A stretch of 64,000 bases of DNA from Trichopria drosophilae (GCA_030407085.1 CM059583.1:24712001-24776000); one strand, 5' to 3'. Shown: positions 25,294-37,967, counted from the stretch's first letter. Notes: generated from the sequence alone by a model not told the origin. Numbers and translations: made by a program.

Positions 25294-27835
25294 TCAAGAA
25301 AAACATGTTGTTTGTTATCCACATCAGGATCAGCTTAGAAAATCAAATCCAGTCCTTGTTTTTAAAAAATAGCAAAGCGAACTTCGCGACCTCAGCGGTC
25401 AATAACATTATGAATTAAAAATAACATGTGGAATTTTTGAGATATGTTAATATACCTACATAAATTCATAAAATTATTATCTAGTGGTTGCAGTTTCTGA
25501 GTTCCTTTAGAGTTCATTTTCCAGCGGTAAACAGCTGTGAATTCACTATATGAATAGTCTTAATGAAAAATAGAGTTTAGGTAAAAGGTCAATGAAAAAT
25601 ATATCAACTTATCTTTTAAGGAATCTTGAAAAAAAACATCGTTTCATTACTATATAGACTGTAAGAAATAACGAAAATATTGAAACGGAAATGGTTAAAA
25701 ATTACAAATTTTGGTTTATGGTAGTTTCACAATATTTTGTTTTAATTTTACGATAATTTTGTAGCATTTTCTGAAAGTTCTAAGATATTTCTCACAATGA
25801 TAATATATCTATACTAATTCATCAACAATTTCGAATTACATTATTTTCCTGCATTCAAAATGTGTAGAATTATTGATGCGAGTGAAAAATCGAAATTGTA
25901 AACGCTCATATCAACCAATAAGTACTGTATACAATGAAAATAAACTTTAATTGAATCCGACGTAGGAAAGTATATCACATGTAAATTCTCTTTGTTATCG
26001 ATCACGTTTGGTTATCACAGTAATCGATACTCGTAGAAGTAAAATTACAGGCTTTACTAAACCATACAATAGGGCGAATTTTATTGCTTCAGACTGACGT
26101 TATTGGTATATTGACTTCAGCCATTGTGAGAAATCTAATATTATATTTGAAATGGGGTTGCGGCAAAGTGTATATAAACAAAAATTTAGTCTGATGATAT
26201 CGTCGAAGAGAAAACTTCAGGTTTCGTATAAAATAAAAGTGGTTATATGTGGTAGTAGCAATGTTATTTTCGAAATATAAATAATGGATGTCGGTATTAT
26301 TGAATATAGATTTTCCATTTTCCTACACTGATTATGTGTTTAACTTACGCTTCGCCATCACTTTTCTTAAGTGACGAAAGAAGTCCGTAATAGTGAACAA
26401 ATTAAAGGTCTTCGACCTTTCCAGACAAAGGTAAATGATAGAGCATAATCAGTTCCGTACAAAATTATAACTTACTATGATAAACGGTAAAGTCTGCTAT
26501 GCGATATCTGAAACTTGTTCAGCTAGTCGTTTGTTGTGAAAGGTCACACTAAGTTAATTTAAAAATACAAAGAATGAAACTTACTGATTTACACAATATT
26601 AAAATTTCAAAATGTATTTTAAACTCGTCAATTTATTCATTTTGTATAGGCCACAGTGTCTAGCATTTCGCAAATGTAAAACATTTTTTGAAGGCTCAAC
26701 AAGATGGCTGACAGTTCATCATCAATGGGAATTGCTCTTGAAATATCGTTCAAAGTTGTTATTTAAACCAGAGCGGTTGTTGTAATGAAACGCTCTGTTA
26801 GCCGTGTTTGTATACCGACCTACGTTCCTTTCGAAACGGATAATGACTGCATTGTATGAAAAAGTAATACATGCGGGAACTGAATACCATTGCCCGAACA
26901 GAGGAGGAACTGTCGTATATTAGTGCTCATTCGAAAGATTGCTAACACGTGTATCCATTTTCATAACGGATTAGAAACTATCTATGTAAATTATTCATTA
27001 CTCCAAAAGTTATCCTGAAGTAAGCTTTATATAAAAAAATGTAAAAATTACAGTTATCGGCCGAAGGTAATCTGTTTTACAGTGTTAAAGAAGTCCTAAA
27101 GTATTCTTTGTGAACAAATTCATGATGCAAAGTGTGTGCAGTCGTCTTGAGCCATCAGTTGACAATAGTGGAAGTTTCGAGCTTCTACCGCATGGTGGTG
27201 CATCAAGTGACGCGTTCACCCTGTGTATTATTACATCATTTTCAAAAGCGATGAAGGGGCGAGTTTCTGAACATTATAAGCAGCGCGTTCTGCGTGACAC
27301 GTTGTTTATAAAATTGAGTACAAGTTAATTGTTTTGTAATTTTCTAAGCCTACGTTCAATTTTTTAAACAAAGACATTTTTTAAACAAAAGTCCAAATTT
27401 TTAATTTATTTAGCCACCATATTGGATCCGACATTATGTATTTTTTCAATTTGATGTCACATTTTTAATCAGCATCAACAAAACTCTTGAGCAACAAGGT
27501 TTCAAGGAATACAGACAATTTTTAATTTTTCACAAAATTTTCCGCCATAATGTATCCGCCATTTTGAATTTTTCACTTATGTAGTCATATATGAAATCAT
27601 CGATCACAAGATAACTTTAAAAAAAACTGATATTTAGGTGCTTTCATTTATGTCAAAAAATTTAAATGACGATTTTTCTTCAAAAAAATTCAAGAATTTG
27701 TTCAAACAATTGCCCAGCTAAAAAGTTTCTATTTAGATCAAAATCTGCGTGTACATTCTTTTAGATTAAATTTTTTTTTTTTTTTGCTGGCGAATTTTAA
27801 CTTTGAAGTTCGAGAAAATTGACTTACACCTGTAA
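25294..27835. other. AT-rich spacer; one GC-richer segment near 27100
   Basis: No gene is established. 26000-27350 is less repetitive than elsewhere. At 27110-27328 a 72-codon ORF begins MNKFMMQSVCSRLEPSVDNS; it is GC-richer than its flanks but has no domain I recognise and no splice partner. 27410-27600 contains CCGCCAT.TTG.ATTTTT fragments of the dispersed repeat. Confidence 0.4.
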
Positions 27836-27837
27836 AC

Positions 27838-28135
27838 ACACAAAAAACAAATTATAAACCCCTAAACCCATTAACCCCAATCCCTCAAAATCCATATGCC
27901 CATAAAACCCATAAAATCCTTAAAACCCCCAACTTTTATGAACTTGATGTCATTATGAGATCTTTTTTATGAACTCGAGCTCAGAAAAATCCCAGAATTT
28001 ATTGGGTCTGAAAACTAGTTCAAAATGATCTTAAAGAATAAAATTGATCTCATTCTAAAAGAACTTTCAAACTCATAATCCCAAAACCCATAAACCCCAT
28101 AACCCCCAAAAATCCATAAACCGCAAAACCTAACT
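27838..28135 (+). repeat. degenerate CCCATAAA-type repeat
   Basis: Clusters of ACCCATAAACCCC-like strings occur at about 27845-27930 and 28075-28130, separated by a segment with ATGATCTTAAA and TGAGATC strings that resembles the next element. Low complexity; no ORF. Confidence 0.6.
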
Positions 28136-28752
28136 TTTTTGGAAGCACTCCACCCTAATATACATTTTTATATATTAAAATATGTAAATCTTTAAGTACA
28201 AAAAATAAAAAAAAAAAAACATTTTGCATCGCGAAAAATCGATTTGAATTATATCACAATTAAGATAAGAAAATAATTAATTGTAAAGACAAATGTAGCT
28301 CAATAATTATGATACCAAATAATGTAGGAATTTTTGTAAAACAAAATTGCCTGACACCGTTACTTAATTTAAAAATATGGAAATAGAAAGCAAAATACGC
28401 CAAAGGGGACTCTAAAGGCAACAAAAGAAAAGGAATTTTGAAAGAATATATAAAAGAAAAATACTAGAAAATTTGTATTCAGAAATAACATTTTAAATCA
28501 AGCTATCTCTAGAGAGAAAAGAATAGAAATGAAGTTCGTTCAATTTCGTGTCACATATTCAACTCCATTTCGAACGTACGGTATATCACAATTGAATGGA
28601 AATAAGAATTCAGCGTTATCATAAATTGGCTTCCGTTCAGTCAAGTGGAACCATATTTGTTCATTTTAACATATCGATGTATTTTTTTAAATGCCTCTTG
28701 ATTTAAGGAAGTAATTAATTGTGGTCTGTTTGTTTTTAAAATCAGAAAAATC

Positions 28753-29544
28753 CATGCAGATAGCGGAATAATAAATAGTTTAGATGATCTCATATAGTAC
28801 TCTACAAGAAGTCAGATGAGTCCAATTATGAGGTTGTTCTAATCATGATATAATTCTGATATGACCATGGCCTCCATCTCAGAAATATCTCATGATTTCA
28901 TGCTTCTGACTTCTTTTAGAACACATTATGAGGTAATTATTAATTAATTTTTATCTACTATCTTCGAAGAAATTTACCCAATCATTTCTGAGATTTTTCT
29001 GAACTTGAATTCATAAAGATTACGCAATGATTTCAAGCTCAGAAAAACCTCATAACGTGACACGACCTCTTGCAGAGCACATTATGAGTTCTTTCTGAAC
29101 TATTTCTTAGGTTTGCAATCTAGAAAGGTTTTTCGGAACTTGATATAATTATAAGATCATTATGACTTCAAGCTCAGAATAATGTAATGATTTGACGCAT
29201 CTGACCTCTTTTAGAACACATTATGAGATAATTCTGAGCTAGTTTTTATTCTGCTAGCATGGAAGACATTTGAGCGCTATCATTTCTGGCTTTTTTTTTG
29301 AGCTTGCGTTCATAAAGATCTCATAATGCTATCAAGTTCAGAAACAACTCATAATTTGGTGCATTAATTGAAAACATTATGTGATCATTTTAAACTGGTT
29401 TTTCTTCTACGATCTGGGAAGTAATTTGCACTCAATCATTTCAGAGATATTTCTTAACTGGAATTTATACATAGCTCATAGTGTGACATGACCTCTTGTA
29501 GAGTACATTGCTAGGTCATTCTGAACTATTTTTTTTATCTGGGT
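28753..29544. mobile_element. TIR element with internal repeats, right end CTGGG
   Basis: The left part (AATAAATAGTTTAG...AGTACTCTACAAGAAGTCA, about 28770-28815) and the right part (TGACCTCTTGTAGAGTACAT...TGAACTATTTTTTTTATCTG, about 29487-29541) are inverted copies. The right end is ATCTGGG. Between them, modules of GACCTCTTTTAGAACACATT and CATTTCTGAGATTTTTCTGA recur three to four times at spacings of about 130-290 bp. No ORF. The left boundary is approximate. Confidence 0.6.
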
Positions 29545-30514
29545 GTCAACTAAACCATACCGGACATAGTTTGAACTTAACAATTAATAATATGTCACAG
29601 GCTTTAAATTTGATACATTTTCTTTATGAATTTCAGAAATATTTTTTTTAAAGAAGACCAACAAAGAAAACCGATTTGACAGTTTACAAAGAAATCTAAC
29701 TAGTCAATAAACCTTTTTAGAAGTTTGTTTAGCTCATTTCTAACACGCATAAGTAACGTAAGTAGAATGGAAAACTGAAGAATTGAAAGCTTTATTTACA
29801 TACTTCAAAATATATCTTATGAGCTTTTTCTATTTCGCCAAATAATTTGGAGATAAATAATCAAATTTTTCACTAACTTCTGGCCTGGAGTGTATATCCA
29901 AAATGTTTTTCCAAAACATTAAATATATAATGACATAAAATTTAAACGATCCTATTAAGATTTTTGCTTGTTTCATTGATGTCACACTGTTCCTATTTAC
30001 CAAGAAGAAGTCTATGTCACATATTATATTAAATATTGAAAGGACAAAGAAGAAAATTTTTTAATATTTTATTTTGTAACCTATTAAGAATTTTGAAAAG
30101 CTCTTCGTGCATAAAATAAAGGTTCTAGAATTACTGGTTCGAAATATTAATAAAACACGAATTTTCATATAACTTCAGGGCGATTTTCGTTGGAATGAAA
30201 AGGTTCGGCAGAAATCCCGTTATCGAATTTACATTAACGTTCCATCGTTATTTTTGGTCGGCACGTGCGCACGCGTTCAGAATTTCGCTTCATGTACGAA
30301 GTCATAAAAGCATATCTGGGTATGCGTTCATAAAACTCGAATTTCATATATCCTTTGTAACGTCCCTGTCGTTCCAATGTACCTATTCAAGTAATATCAC
30401 TAGTCATTTTTTGTCCATGTCAGATTTTTCTTCTAACATTGTTTTAAAATATTTGCCTTCGCCATTGATACGCGTCATATTGTGTAAAAAACGTTTCGGC
30501 TTTTACAAAATCCT
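29545..30514. other. AT-rich spacer with one unexplained ORF
   Basis: A 109-codon plus-strand ORF at 30195-30524 (start MKRFGRNPVIEFTLTFHRYF) lies in a locally GC-richer patch and runs into the satellite block that begins at 30515. No domain is recognised and its end is inside repeat sequence, so it is not called as a gene. Confidence 0.4.
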
Positions 30515-31095
30515 CCCTATATGACATGGAATATTACAGTAATATTACCGATTCGTTAAATATTGCGGTAATATTACAATGAGATAACACAGTTATATTA
30601 CAGTGATGGTACTGTAACTTGAAATATCTGCCCATATAAATATCACATGATTGAAATAATGTTTCAGTAATATAACTGTAATATTGCAGAGTAATATTTC
30701 GGAATGATTTAATCGTAATATTCCTGTAATGTTGTAGCATGCATACTATTGCATAGTAACGTTAGGTAAAAACTTTTTCATATAAAACGTAATATATAAC
30801 AGAAAAAAATATAAACGTAATATATAACAGAAAAAAATATGAATGTAATCTTCAACGTGAAATTATGTTGAAATATATCAGTGTAACATAACAAAATATC
30901 ACAGCATTTGTTAAGGGTGACTTATTACTATCTAATATAACCATAATATTACGCTAATAGTCTCGTAACAGTATTAAATAATCTGTTATATTATGGAATA
31001 ACGTAGTCGTAATATTAGTGTAAGGCTACATTGCCTGTAATAGATTACTATATAATGTAACCTAAATATAACTATAATCTTATATTTTAATACAT
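30515..31095. repeat. TAATATTAC satellite block 4
   Basis: The block starts CCCTATATGACATGGAATATT and continues with GTAATATTACC, GCGGTAATATTACAATGAG and related units. A 25-bp motif with ACGTAATATATAACAGAAAA is duplicated at about 30788 and 30813. The 68-aa minus-strand ORF is an artefact of the repeat. Confidence 0.75.
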
Positions 31096-31411
31096 GTTAC
31101 TTTACGGAAAACATTTGTCTTGGAAATTTAAAGTAAAATGTGATTTTGCGCATTTTATTTATTTTTGACATTTTAAAAAAATGTTTTTTAAACGAATGCA
31201 CATGCGTAGAAAAAACTTTTACGCCCTTGTATCGAAAAGTACTATTTGGTGCTAATGTACAACCAGCAATGTAATGGAAGTTTATTCGTTTTGAAAGCTT
31301 GCAGCCGTTTTGAGTAAAAAATTAAATAAAGTCATGTAATTATTAAATTGATTAAGAAGTTATTTAATAGCAAACATTTTACGGCATTAACACAATCGAT
31401 TTGTGAATTCC

Positions 31412-32004
31412 GGTATAGGAATTAAAAATTTCACAAAATTAATTGCGGAATAGGAATTCAAACCCGTCTTCCTTTCTAGAGATTCAAAGGAATTAAAACT
31501 ACTGGATGACGAATTTCAGTGTGGGAATTAAAAAAATAGATAACCTTACATTTCCTTGTGTGATTGAAAGGAATTGAAATGGCTTTCTGGCCAATTTTTT
31601 ATCAGGACTTAAAATATTACTATAACCTCATTTCGTTCCTCTGGATCCGAAGGAATTCAAAGGAACTAATAGTATACGATTTTTCTTCATACAAGGGAGA
31701 ATATGCCGCACCTTTCCTCCCGCTTGCATTTTTTTAGTATTTGTTTATTTATAACATTTTTAAAACAAATGAAATTTAAACATTAGTTGTATAATATTGT
31801 TGACAAATACCTTAGCAACTAGAAAACCCAACTAATATTTTTAAATACCTCAAAATTCGATTATTATAAATGAAATTATCTGACAGAAAAAGTGGTTCCT
31901 GAGAGGGACCACTGTGCTTCAAAGGGTTAATGGGATTCGAGACGTATGCGTTAATTCTTTTCAATTTCTCTCAATTCCTTGCAATTCTTTTCTGCTTGCT
32001 GGAC
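31412..32004. mobile_element. possible TIR element with GGAATTAAA modules
   Basis: GGAATTAAA and GGAATTCAAA modules recur through the region, and inverted versions (AATTCCTTGCAATTCTTTTC) lie near its right side, which ends CTGCTTGCTGG at 31994-32004, i.e. CCAGCAAGCAG read inward. The left boundary near CCGGTATAGGAATTAAA is uncertain. Possibly related to the CCCAG-ended elements. Confidence 0.35.
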
Positions 32005-32049
32005 CGACGGGGTTGTATTGCAGATTGCATAATGGTTGTATAACCTTAA

Positions 32050-32205
32050 TTTTCGGTGTTTACTGAATATCACGGTAATATTAATATAGGTGAAATGTTT
32101 GTATTACAGTAACATTACTATAATATAACTGAGGTATCTCACTGTAATATTGCCGTAATATTGCGATGTAACTGAAATACTAATGTAATATTACGTGCTG
32201 CATGT
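32050..32205. repeat. TAATATTAC satellite block 5 (short)
   Basis: GGTAATATTAATATAGG, ACAGTAACATTACTATAATAT and GTAATATTACGTGCTGCATG follow each other in about 150 bp. The right end GTAATATTACGTGCTGC resembles inverted left ends of other blocks. Confidence 0.65.
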
Positions 32206-32279
32206 GACTTTTCAATCTGGAAATAATTGTTCAATTTCTTCTTTCATTAAATATTTAGATATACTCAAAGAAATCATTT

Positions 32280-32388
32280 CCCTGCAAACACAAAAGTAAC
32301 AGTTATGTACCAACTTTGTAACATTTATGTATAACAATGTAACCATTACGTAAACATTACATAACTGTTACTTTCCGTGTTTGCAGGG
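32280..32388. mobile_element. 109-bp MITE with CCCTGCAAACAC ends, copy 1
   Basis: CCCTGCAAACAC...AAGTAACAGTTATG at the left matches CATAACTGTTACTTTCCGTG and GTGTTTGCAGGG inverted at the right, so almost the whole element is one hairpin. Flanking TT on both sides fits a 2-bp target duplication. A second copy is at 59625-59730 with GT on both sides. Confidence 0.8.
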
Positions 32389-32764
32389 TTTCAATACATT
32401 TAATTCCTTAACGCAAATACAAAATAATTCGTGACATTATTTTTCATACTTTTCGTACATAGATATTAAAATAAATTCTTTTGTCCAAAATCGAAATAAA
32501 ATAAATAATTCTAATTGTGAATATTGACTGGAGGGGATTAGGAATATAGAAAAACGATCGTAGCGCCCATGGTGTTGAAATCGAGCAAAATTACTTAATG
32601 AAGTACAGGCGAAATTATACAAATTTGAAATTTGTCTTTTTAGATTTTCAATTTTGTAAGGCGATTTACGTAAATGGTAAATAATATAGAACTTATTATT
32701 TCATTTCTACATTTGCTTTTATGTTCTTAAAACGTACAATTGGCGTAAATCAAGATGTAAAGAT

Positions 32765-33793
32765 CCCAGCAATCGAATTTGGATAGAGTTGTATAGAATT
32801 GGATTCAATTATTAAATTCTGAATCCATACTTTGGTCAACGATGAATCCATTTTAATACGTAAATACAATTCTATTCGTTCATATATGAATAAAAAGGTT
32901 TTCTTTTTAAAAATTAAATCTTAAATACATCCGTATTCAACATTACGGATTCAAAACTATCTAAGTGTATTCATTTCAATCCAAAAATAGTTTCCTTTTT
33001 AAAAACGAAATATTGATTGCATCCGTATTCAACATTACGCATTCAAAATTATCCAAGTGTATTCATTTCAATCCAAAAAAAGTTTCCTATTTAAAAACGA
33101 AACATTTAATGCATCCGTATTCAACATTACGGATTCAAAAGTGCCCAAGTGTATTCATTTCAACCCAAAAAAAAGTTTCCTTCTTAAAAACGAAATATTA
33201 AATGCCTCCGTATTCAACATTACGGATTCAGAACTATCTAAGCGTATTCATTTCAATGCAAAAAAAGTTTTCTTTCAAAAAATATAAACTTTGAATAAAT
33301 CTGTATTCAATATTACGGATTCAAAACTATTCATATGACTTCAAAATTAGAGTATTTGTTATATTTGTCAGTTTGCAATTTATGCATAATTGTGCATAAT
33401 TCTTTTGAATTTTTATGGATAATGGATTTGAAAAAATTACTTATGAGTTGATCGTCAATTTCGATTTTAAAATATATAACTATAGGTATGACGTGTTATT
33501 GGATTTTTTAATTAGTACTTAAAACTATAAATGTACATTTAATAATGGGAAGGCCCAAAATATATTATATAAAAAATACAATAATTGTATTCGTAAAATT
33601 GAATACAGATGGATTACTTTTTCGGAAATTTAATCCGGCAAATTACGCTTGCGATTGTATTCGTAAAATTGAATACAGATGGATTCCTTTCTTCGGAATT
33701 TAATCCATTTGAATACATATTTACGGAATCAAAGTATGAATTCAAAATGAATTGAAATTTTCAATCCAATCCTATCCAATCTCGATTGCTGAG
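32765..33793. mobile_element. TIR element with internal 92-bp tandem array, copy 1
   Basis: The left end CCCAGCAATCGAATTTGGAT and the right end TCCAATCTCGATTGCTGAG are inverted copies. AT flanks both sides (32763-32764 and 33794-33795). The interior has a tandem array of about four to five 92-bp units, each holding ATTCAACATTACGGATTCAA, GTATTCATTTCAATCCAAAA and a TTAAAAACGAAAT segment (starts at about 32936, 33028, 33119 and 33211). The two 76-78 aa ORFs here read across these units and are not genes. The same element occurs at 51369-52455 with more units. Confidence 0.85.
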
Positions 33794-34374
33794 ATGTAAC
33801 AGATATTTATTACTTCTTTCGAATTGCTCACAATTAAGATGATCGAATATCATAAAGAAACTAGAGAAATTATAGAATATAGATAAAAATAGAAAATAAT
33901 AGTCAAGTATTACAAGTATTTATGCATTACAGGTTAACTTTGTCTTTGAAGTTTTAATTTATAGAGCGAGTGGTACTTTAATTTTGAAAAGTAATTCATT
34001 AATGTAATTGAAATTTATTATGATTACGATGTATATGACAAAGATGGATTTAGTTATCAGGAATGGGCTTGAAAGTCACTAATTAAATTTTCGACCAAAA
34101 TCTCTTTCAAACGAAAAATTATTGTTTAATGCATATCCAAAGAATTGCAGAGCACAGAAAAGATGGAAAATATAAAACTTACATTCGCTATTTTCGCCGT
34201 TGTTTTCGCAAACGGTAGAAAGTAAAGTAACATAACCTCAAAATTAATCTCAACCTGTAGTGCATGAATATTTATAATATTTGATTTACTTTCCTATTTA
34301 ATCTATTGCAATTGCTCTATTTTCGTCATGATATTTAATAATGTTATAATAGAGCGTTTCAAAAGGAATAACTA
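33794..34374. other. AT-rich spacer, no gene seen
   Basis: No exon, RNA gene or repeat was recognised here. Confidence 0.4.
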
Positions 34375-35842
34375 TTTGTGGAAAAAACATTGCTGAAAAG
34401 TATTGAAAATGTGTTCCTGAAAATCTCTGAAAAATACTGATTTAATATCGAAATTGGGACTAGTATATTCAGGACATGACACTTCAGAGACTTGCTGAAA
34501 TATACTGAATATTTATCTGAATTTTACTGAAATATTTATCTGAATGTTACTAAAATATTTCGATGAAAAATACTAAAATTGTTCTGAATTTTCCTGAATT
34601 ACACTCAATTTCAGCGCATTTTATCAAAATGTAGTAAGTTTTCTGAAATAAACTGATATTTTCCTGAATTCTACTGAAAATTCTAATGTATCTTTTATTG
34701 AAAAATACTGAAAATCTCTTAATAATACTGATTTAATATCGACATTGAAACTATTATTTTCAGGATAATGTCATTTGATAAAATGTAGTGATATTGCTGA
34801 AATGAACTCAATATTTATCTAAATTTTACTAGGTGTTATTCTGAGCTATTTCATTTAAAAATTCTGGAATTGTACTGAATTTGTCGGAATTCCGCTAAAT
34901 TAATATCGAAATTGGTAGTTTAAAACATTCATAAACTTATTGTTAGTCGATTTTAATAGAATTTTGTACATTTCTTAAATTGTACTATTATTTTTGTAAA
35001 TTCTAATGAAATTTTGTCTGGAACAATTATTCAGAAATTGATCCGAATTCTTAATACAATTTTCATACAAAGAATTATGAATGTCTTTCAATAAAGTTAA
35101 TAAATTTGGTTAAAATTGACTGAGACTTTAAAAACTTTCTACAACACCAATTTTTATATTAATTTAATGGCATTTAGGAAATTTAATACAATCTTAATAT
35201 TTTCTAGAGAAATACTTCACATTGTTATGTAGTAAAATTTCGAGTTCATTTCAGTAAGGTATTGCTGTATTATTTTACTCGGTATAAATACCCGAGTATT
35301 ATTGTATACAAGTTCCAATTTCGAATATGAAATCTGTATTATTAACAGTTTTTTGAAAACATATGAGTAATAAATTTGTAATTATTAATCATTTCCTAAG
35401 AACATTATACAAAGTTTCAGAATAATGCTAAAAATACATGAAATTATCTGAAAAAATGTAATAACAAATTACTAATTGTTATAGAATATTTTTAGAGACA
35501 TTTCGAAAAATTCAGTAACTTTCAATATATGTGCGAAAAACAATTTGTTAAAATTTTCTGAAAATACCTGAAAGTTACAACAAAAATAGGCTCTAAATTT
35601 GTATTGTGGCTTCTATCTATTTCAGTAAAATGTAGGTTCTTTCATTAACTGTTCAGTGTGTTTTTAACATGTCAATGTAATTTTAGCAATTTTCAATAAC
35701 ATTGTACTGAAACTTATTCTGAATTTGTCTGAAAATATCTAAACTTTCATGCTGAAATGGAGTCCCAATTTCGATATTAATTAAGATTGAATTTCAGCAA
35801 AATTTAGCTTAATTGATCGTTTCAGAAATATTTTTCCACAAG
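34375..35842. mobile_element. 1.47-kb TIR element rich in CTGAAAAATACTGA modules
   Basis: The left end TTTGTGGAAAAAACATTGCT and the right end CAGAAATATTTTTCCACAAG are inverted copies, and a second inverted pair (ATATCGAAATTGGGACTAGT with TCCCAATTTCGATATTAATT) lies inside. The interior repeats CTGAA.TTTACTGAA-type modules many times and has no ORF. Non-autonomous. Confidence 0.65.
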
Positions 35843-36265
35843 GGTTTACATTCGTTTTAATCCATATTATGTTTTTCGAAAACATAAAAGAAAATGTAGA
35901 AAGGGAAAATAACTTGTATGTTATTTACCATTTATATATTACGCTTTATAAAATTGTAAACCTTCGTTTAGAAAGCCAATTTTCAATTTTTTTATATTTT
36001 TGACGATATTTCAGTAAGTAAAAGTCCTGAAATTTTTACCATTATTGGACACCAGATGGCGTCAATGAACTTGCACGGAGCGAATAGTTATTCATTAAAA
36101 GCTAGATGGCAGCATCATGCAAGTAGAAAGTGCCACCTATCGTTAACGTAATAACATTACCCTATAGTTATCGACTGCCGGTAATGGTAGGATACGAAAT
36201 CAGTTCTGTCGACAACATTTTTTAATTTTTACGAGATTATTTCGGGATAAAAATGTGTAAATCTT
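35843..36265. other. spacer, no gene seen
   Basis: AT-rich at first; 36040-36210 is GC-richer with AGATGGCGTC and AGATGGCAGC strings. Nothing else is recognised. Confidence 0.4.
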
Positions 36266-36266
36266 T

Positions 36267-36392
36267 AAAGGGGCTCTAAAGTACTTATCCGGTGAGGTAG
36301 GAATTTTAAAAATGTAATTCAATCATTTTTAATTTATATTTTCTAGTAAAATTTCCTACCTTACCGACGGAGCATTTTAAAACCCTTTTTTA
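36267..36392. mobile_element. MITE with AAGGGGCTCTAAAGT ends, short copy
   Basis: AAAGGGGCTCTAAAGTACTT with GGTGAGGTAGGAATTTT at the left pairs with AAATTTCCTACCTTACCGAC and GCATTTTAAAACCC at the right. A longer relative with the same ends is at 45776-46153. No ORF. Confidence 0.7.
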
Positions 36393-36540
36393 GTCTTTTT
36401 TATCATCGGTTGGTCTGATAACCTAACCTAAATGTCGACATGTCACAAAAACATTTTGAAAAACGAATGCTACTAAATTCTGTTGTTTTGTACAGTAGAT
36501 CAGGTCGAGTTAGAAAGCAGATCTGTTAACTTATCTATAT

Positions 36541-36546
36541 TTTATT
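36541..36546 (-). terminator. polyadenylation signal of mRpL44
   Basis: TTTATT on the plus strand is AATAAA on the minus strand, 48 bases past the mRpL44 stop codon, the expected place for 3'-end processing. Confidence 0.6.
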
Positions 36547-36593
36547 TAAATGTTTTTTTACATATAATAATAAAAAATATTAATTTACAATAT

Positions 36594-37967
36594 TTATGCA
36601 GAACTTTGACACCATCGTTTAATCGGTGTATTGGTCTGACCATCGTCTAATTCTTTAAGTACTTCCAAGTCGCACCTAATTGGATTGCTAGAATCTAGCA
36701 ATTTAAACATTCTTCGCAAAGCATCTAATGCTGCTATTCTCTGCGCCTCTTCGATAGTTTCCTCAGTACCTACAAATATTTACTTATTTAATTGACTAAA
36801 TCAATCCCGTAAGATTTCAACGGTATAAAATACATAGAAATTTGACTTACCAGAACCTAAAAATTGTTTGTTCGAGTATAATCCGACAGTATACACAGGA
36901 AGTAGCGTGGAAATACCAGTGTTTCCTATAAGTCGCGGTTCGACTAAATCTCTGCTTTCGTTGTCGAGAATAGTGTTCAAAATCGTCATTGGATCTTCCG
37001 GACACCAAATTTCCATCAAATCTTTCTCTGCTAGAAGGGCGATCAATATATCTCTAACAAAAACGCCTGTATGAACAATGTCATTTGTGCTACGATACAA
37101 TGCACCAACCAGTGCATAAAATATTTCGGCAGAAGTTTCCGTACTTGGCGGATATTCCTGTTAAACAAAAGTACAGTCGATACTTCAAGCGATGTTAAAA
37201 CAATATTTAATAACGCGCACATACCAGTGATAAAATTAAATCTTTTGTTCCGATTCCAGTTGCTGTTTTAGCAAGAATTTCATTTGATAACAAGTAGTCG
37301 TGGAATGCTCTGAAAAAGTCAAATTTATAAAAATGTAGTGTTAGTAGGAAAATCATTCGATAAATAAAAATATTTATTTACGTTACGCATTCTTGTGGGG
37401 CAAATGGAAAAGCTCGACTTAAATAATCTTCCACAATTTTTGATAATAATTGTTGCCCTTCACGAATCAACTCGTAATTGTGAAGTTTAACTAAATTAAC
37501 TTCTTCTAGCTGTAGATTATCTTGCGTATTCCCATCCGATTGTAGGTAAGATTTCTGAGTCAATGCTTGTTCAAGAAGGTCAATGTCAAATTTTTCTGAC
37601 AACCTGCTATTAAATGCAAACAACTCTGCATTGCGATTCCATTCTAGGAAAGAACTTCGAGGATAAACTCGTTGAGGGGTATTCTCTTCCAACGCTCTTT
37701 TTCGACGTGTCAATGCTCTTAATACTGGAGCAAGTGATCTTTTCATATGCCTTTGTTCTGAGTAAAATATATACTTATGTTACTGGTGCATTGGATTAAT
37801 AAACGAATCAAAATGATCAGAATTAAATTATTATCTTTCAATTTATAACCTCAATCTACTCCAATCTTAAACTAGACAATTAAAATAATTAACTTACGAG
37901 TGTAATTTATGAGAGTTAATCGTTGATGATTAATGGTTAATTTAGCACATGTTCTTAAAGCATTCAT
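36594..37967 (-). CDS. mRpL44: mitochondrial large-subunit ribosomal protein L44 (mL44)
   Basis: Structural protein of the mitochondrial large ribosomal subunit, an RNase III-fold relative with no known need for catalysis. Five minus-strand exons: 37967-37898, 37757-37382, 37309-37225, 37157-36851, 36769-36594; every intron is GT-AG and the pieces sum to 1014 nt (337 aa), close to the human length of about 332. ATG 37967 begins MNALRTCAKLTINHQRLT, a basic, hydroxylated leader fitting mitochondrial import. Residues about 50-230 form the RNase III-like domain, with FYALVGALYRS near 190 matching the family's GAL segment; residues about 237-300 form a double-stranded-RNA-binding domain (LPVYTVGLYSNKQFLGSG, then an alanine-rich helix). 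It ends KRWCQSSA. A later ATG at 37746 would lose the leader. Family recognition is from memory of the human protein; reading frame and splice sites are seen directly. Confidence 0.95.

Noticed and set aside
32965..33287. Repeated ORFs beginning MYSFQSK
   Set aside because: The peptides are readings of 92-bp tandem units and recur with stops at 51602-52200; period 92 is not a multiple of three.
37614..37799. Plus-strand ORF overlapping mRpL44
   Set aside because: It is the antisense shadow of mRpL44 exon 2.
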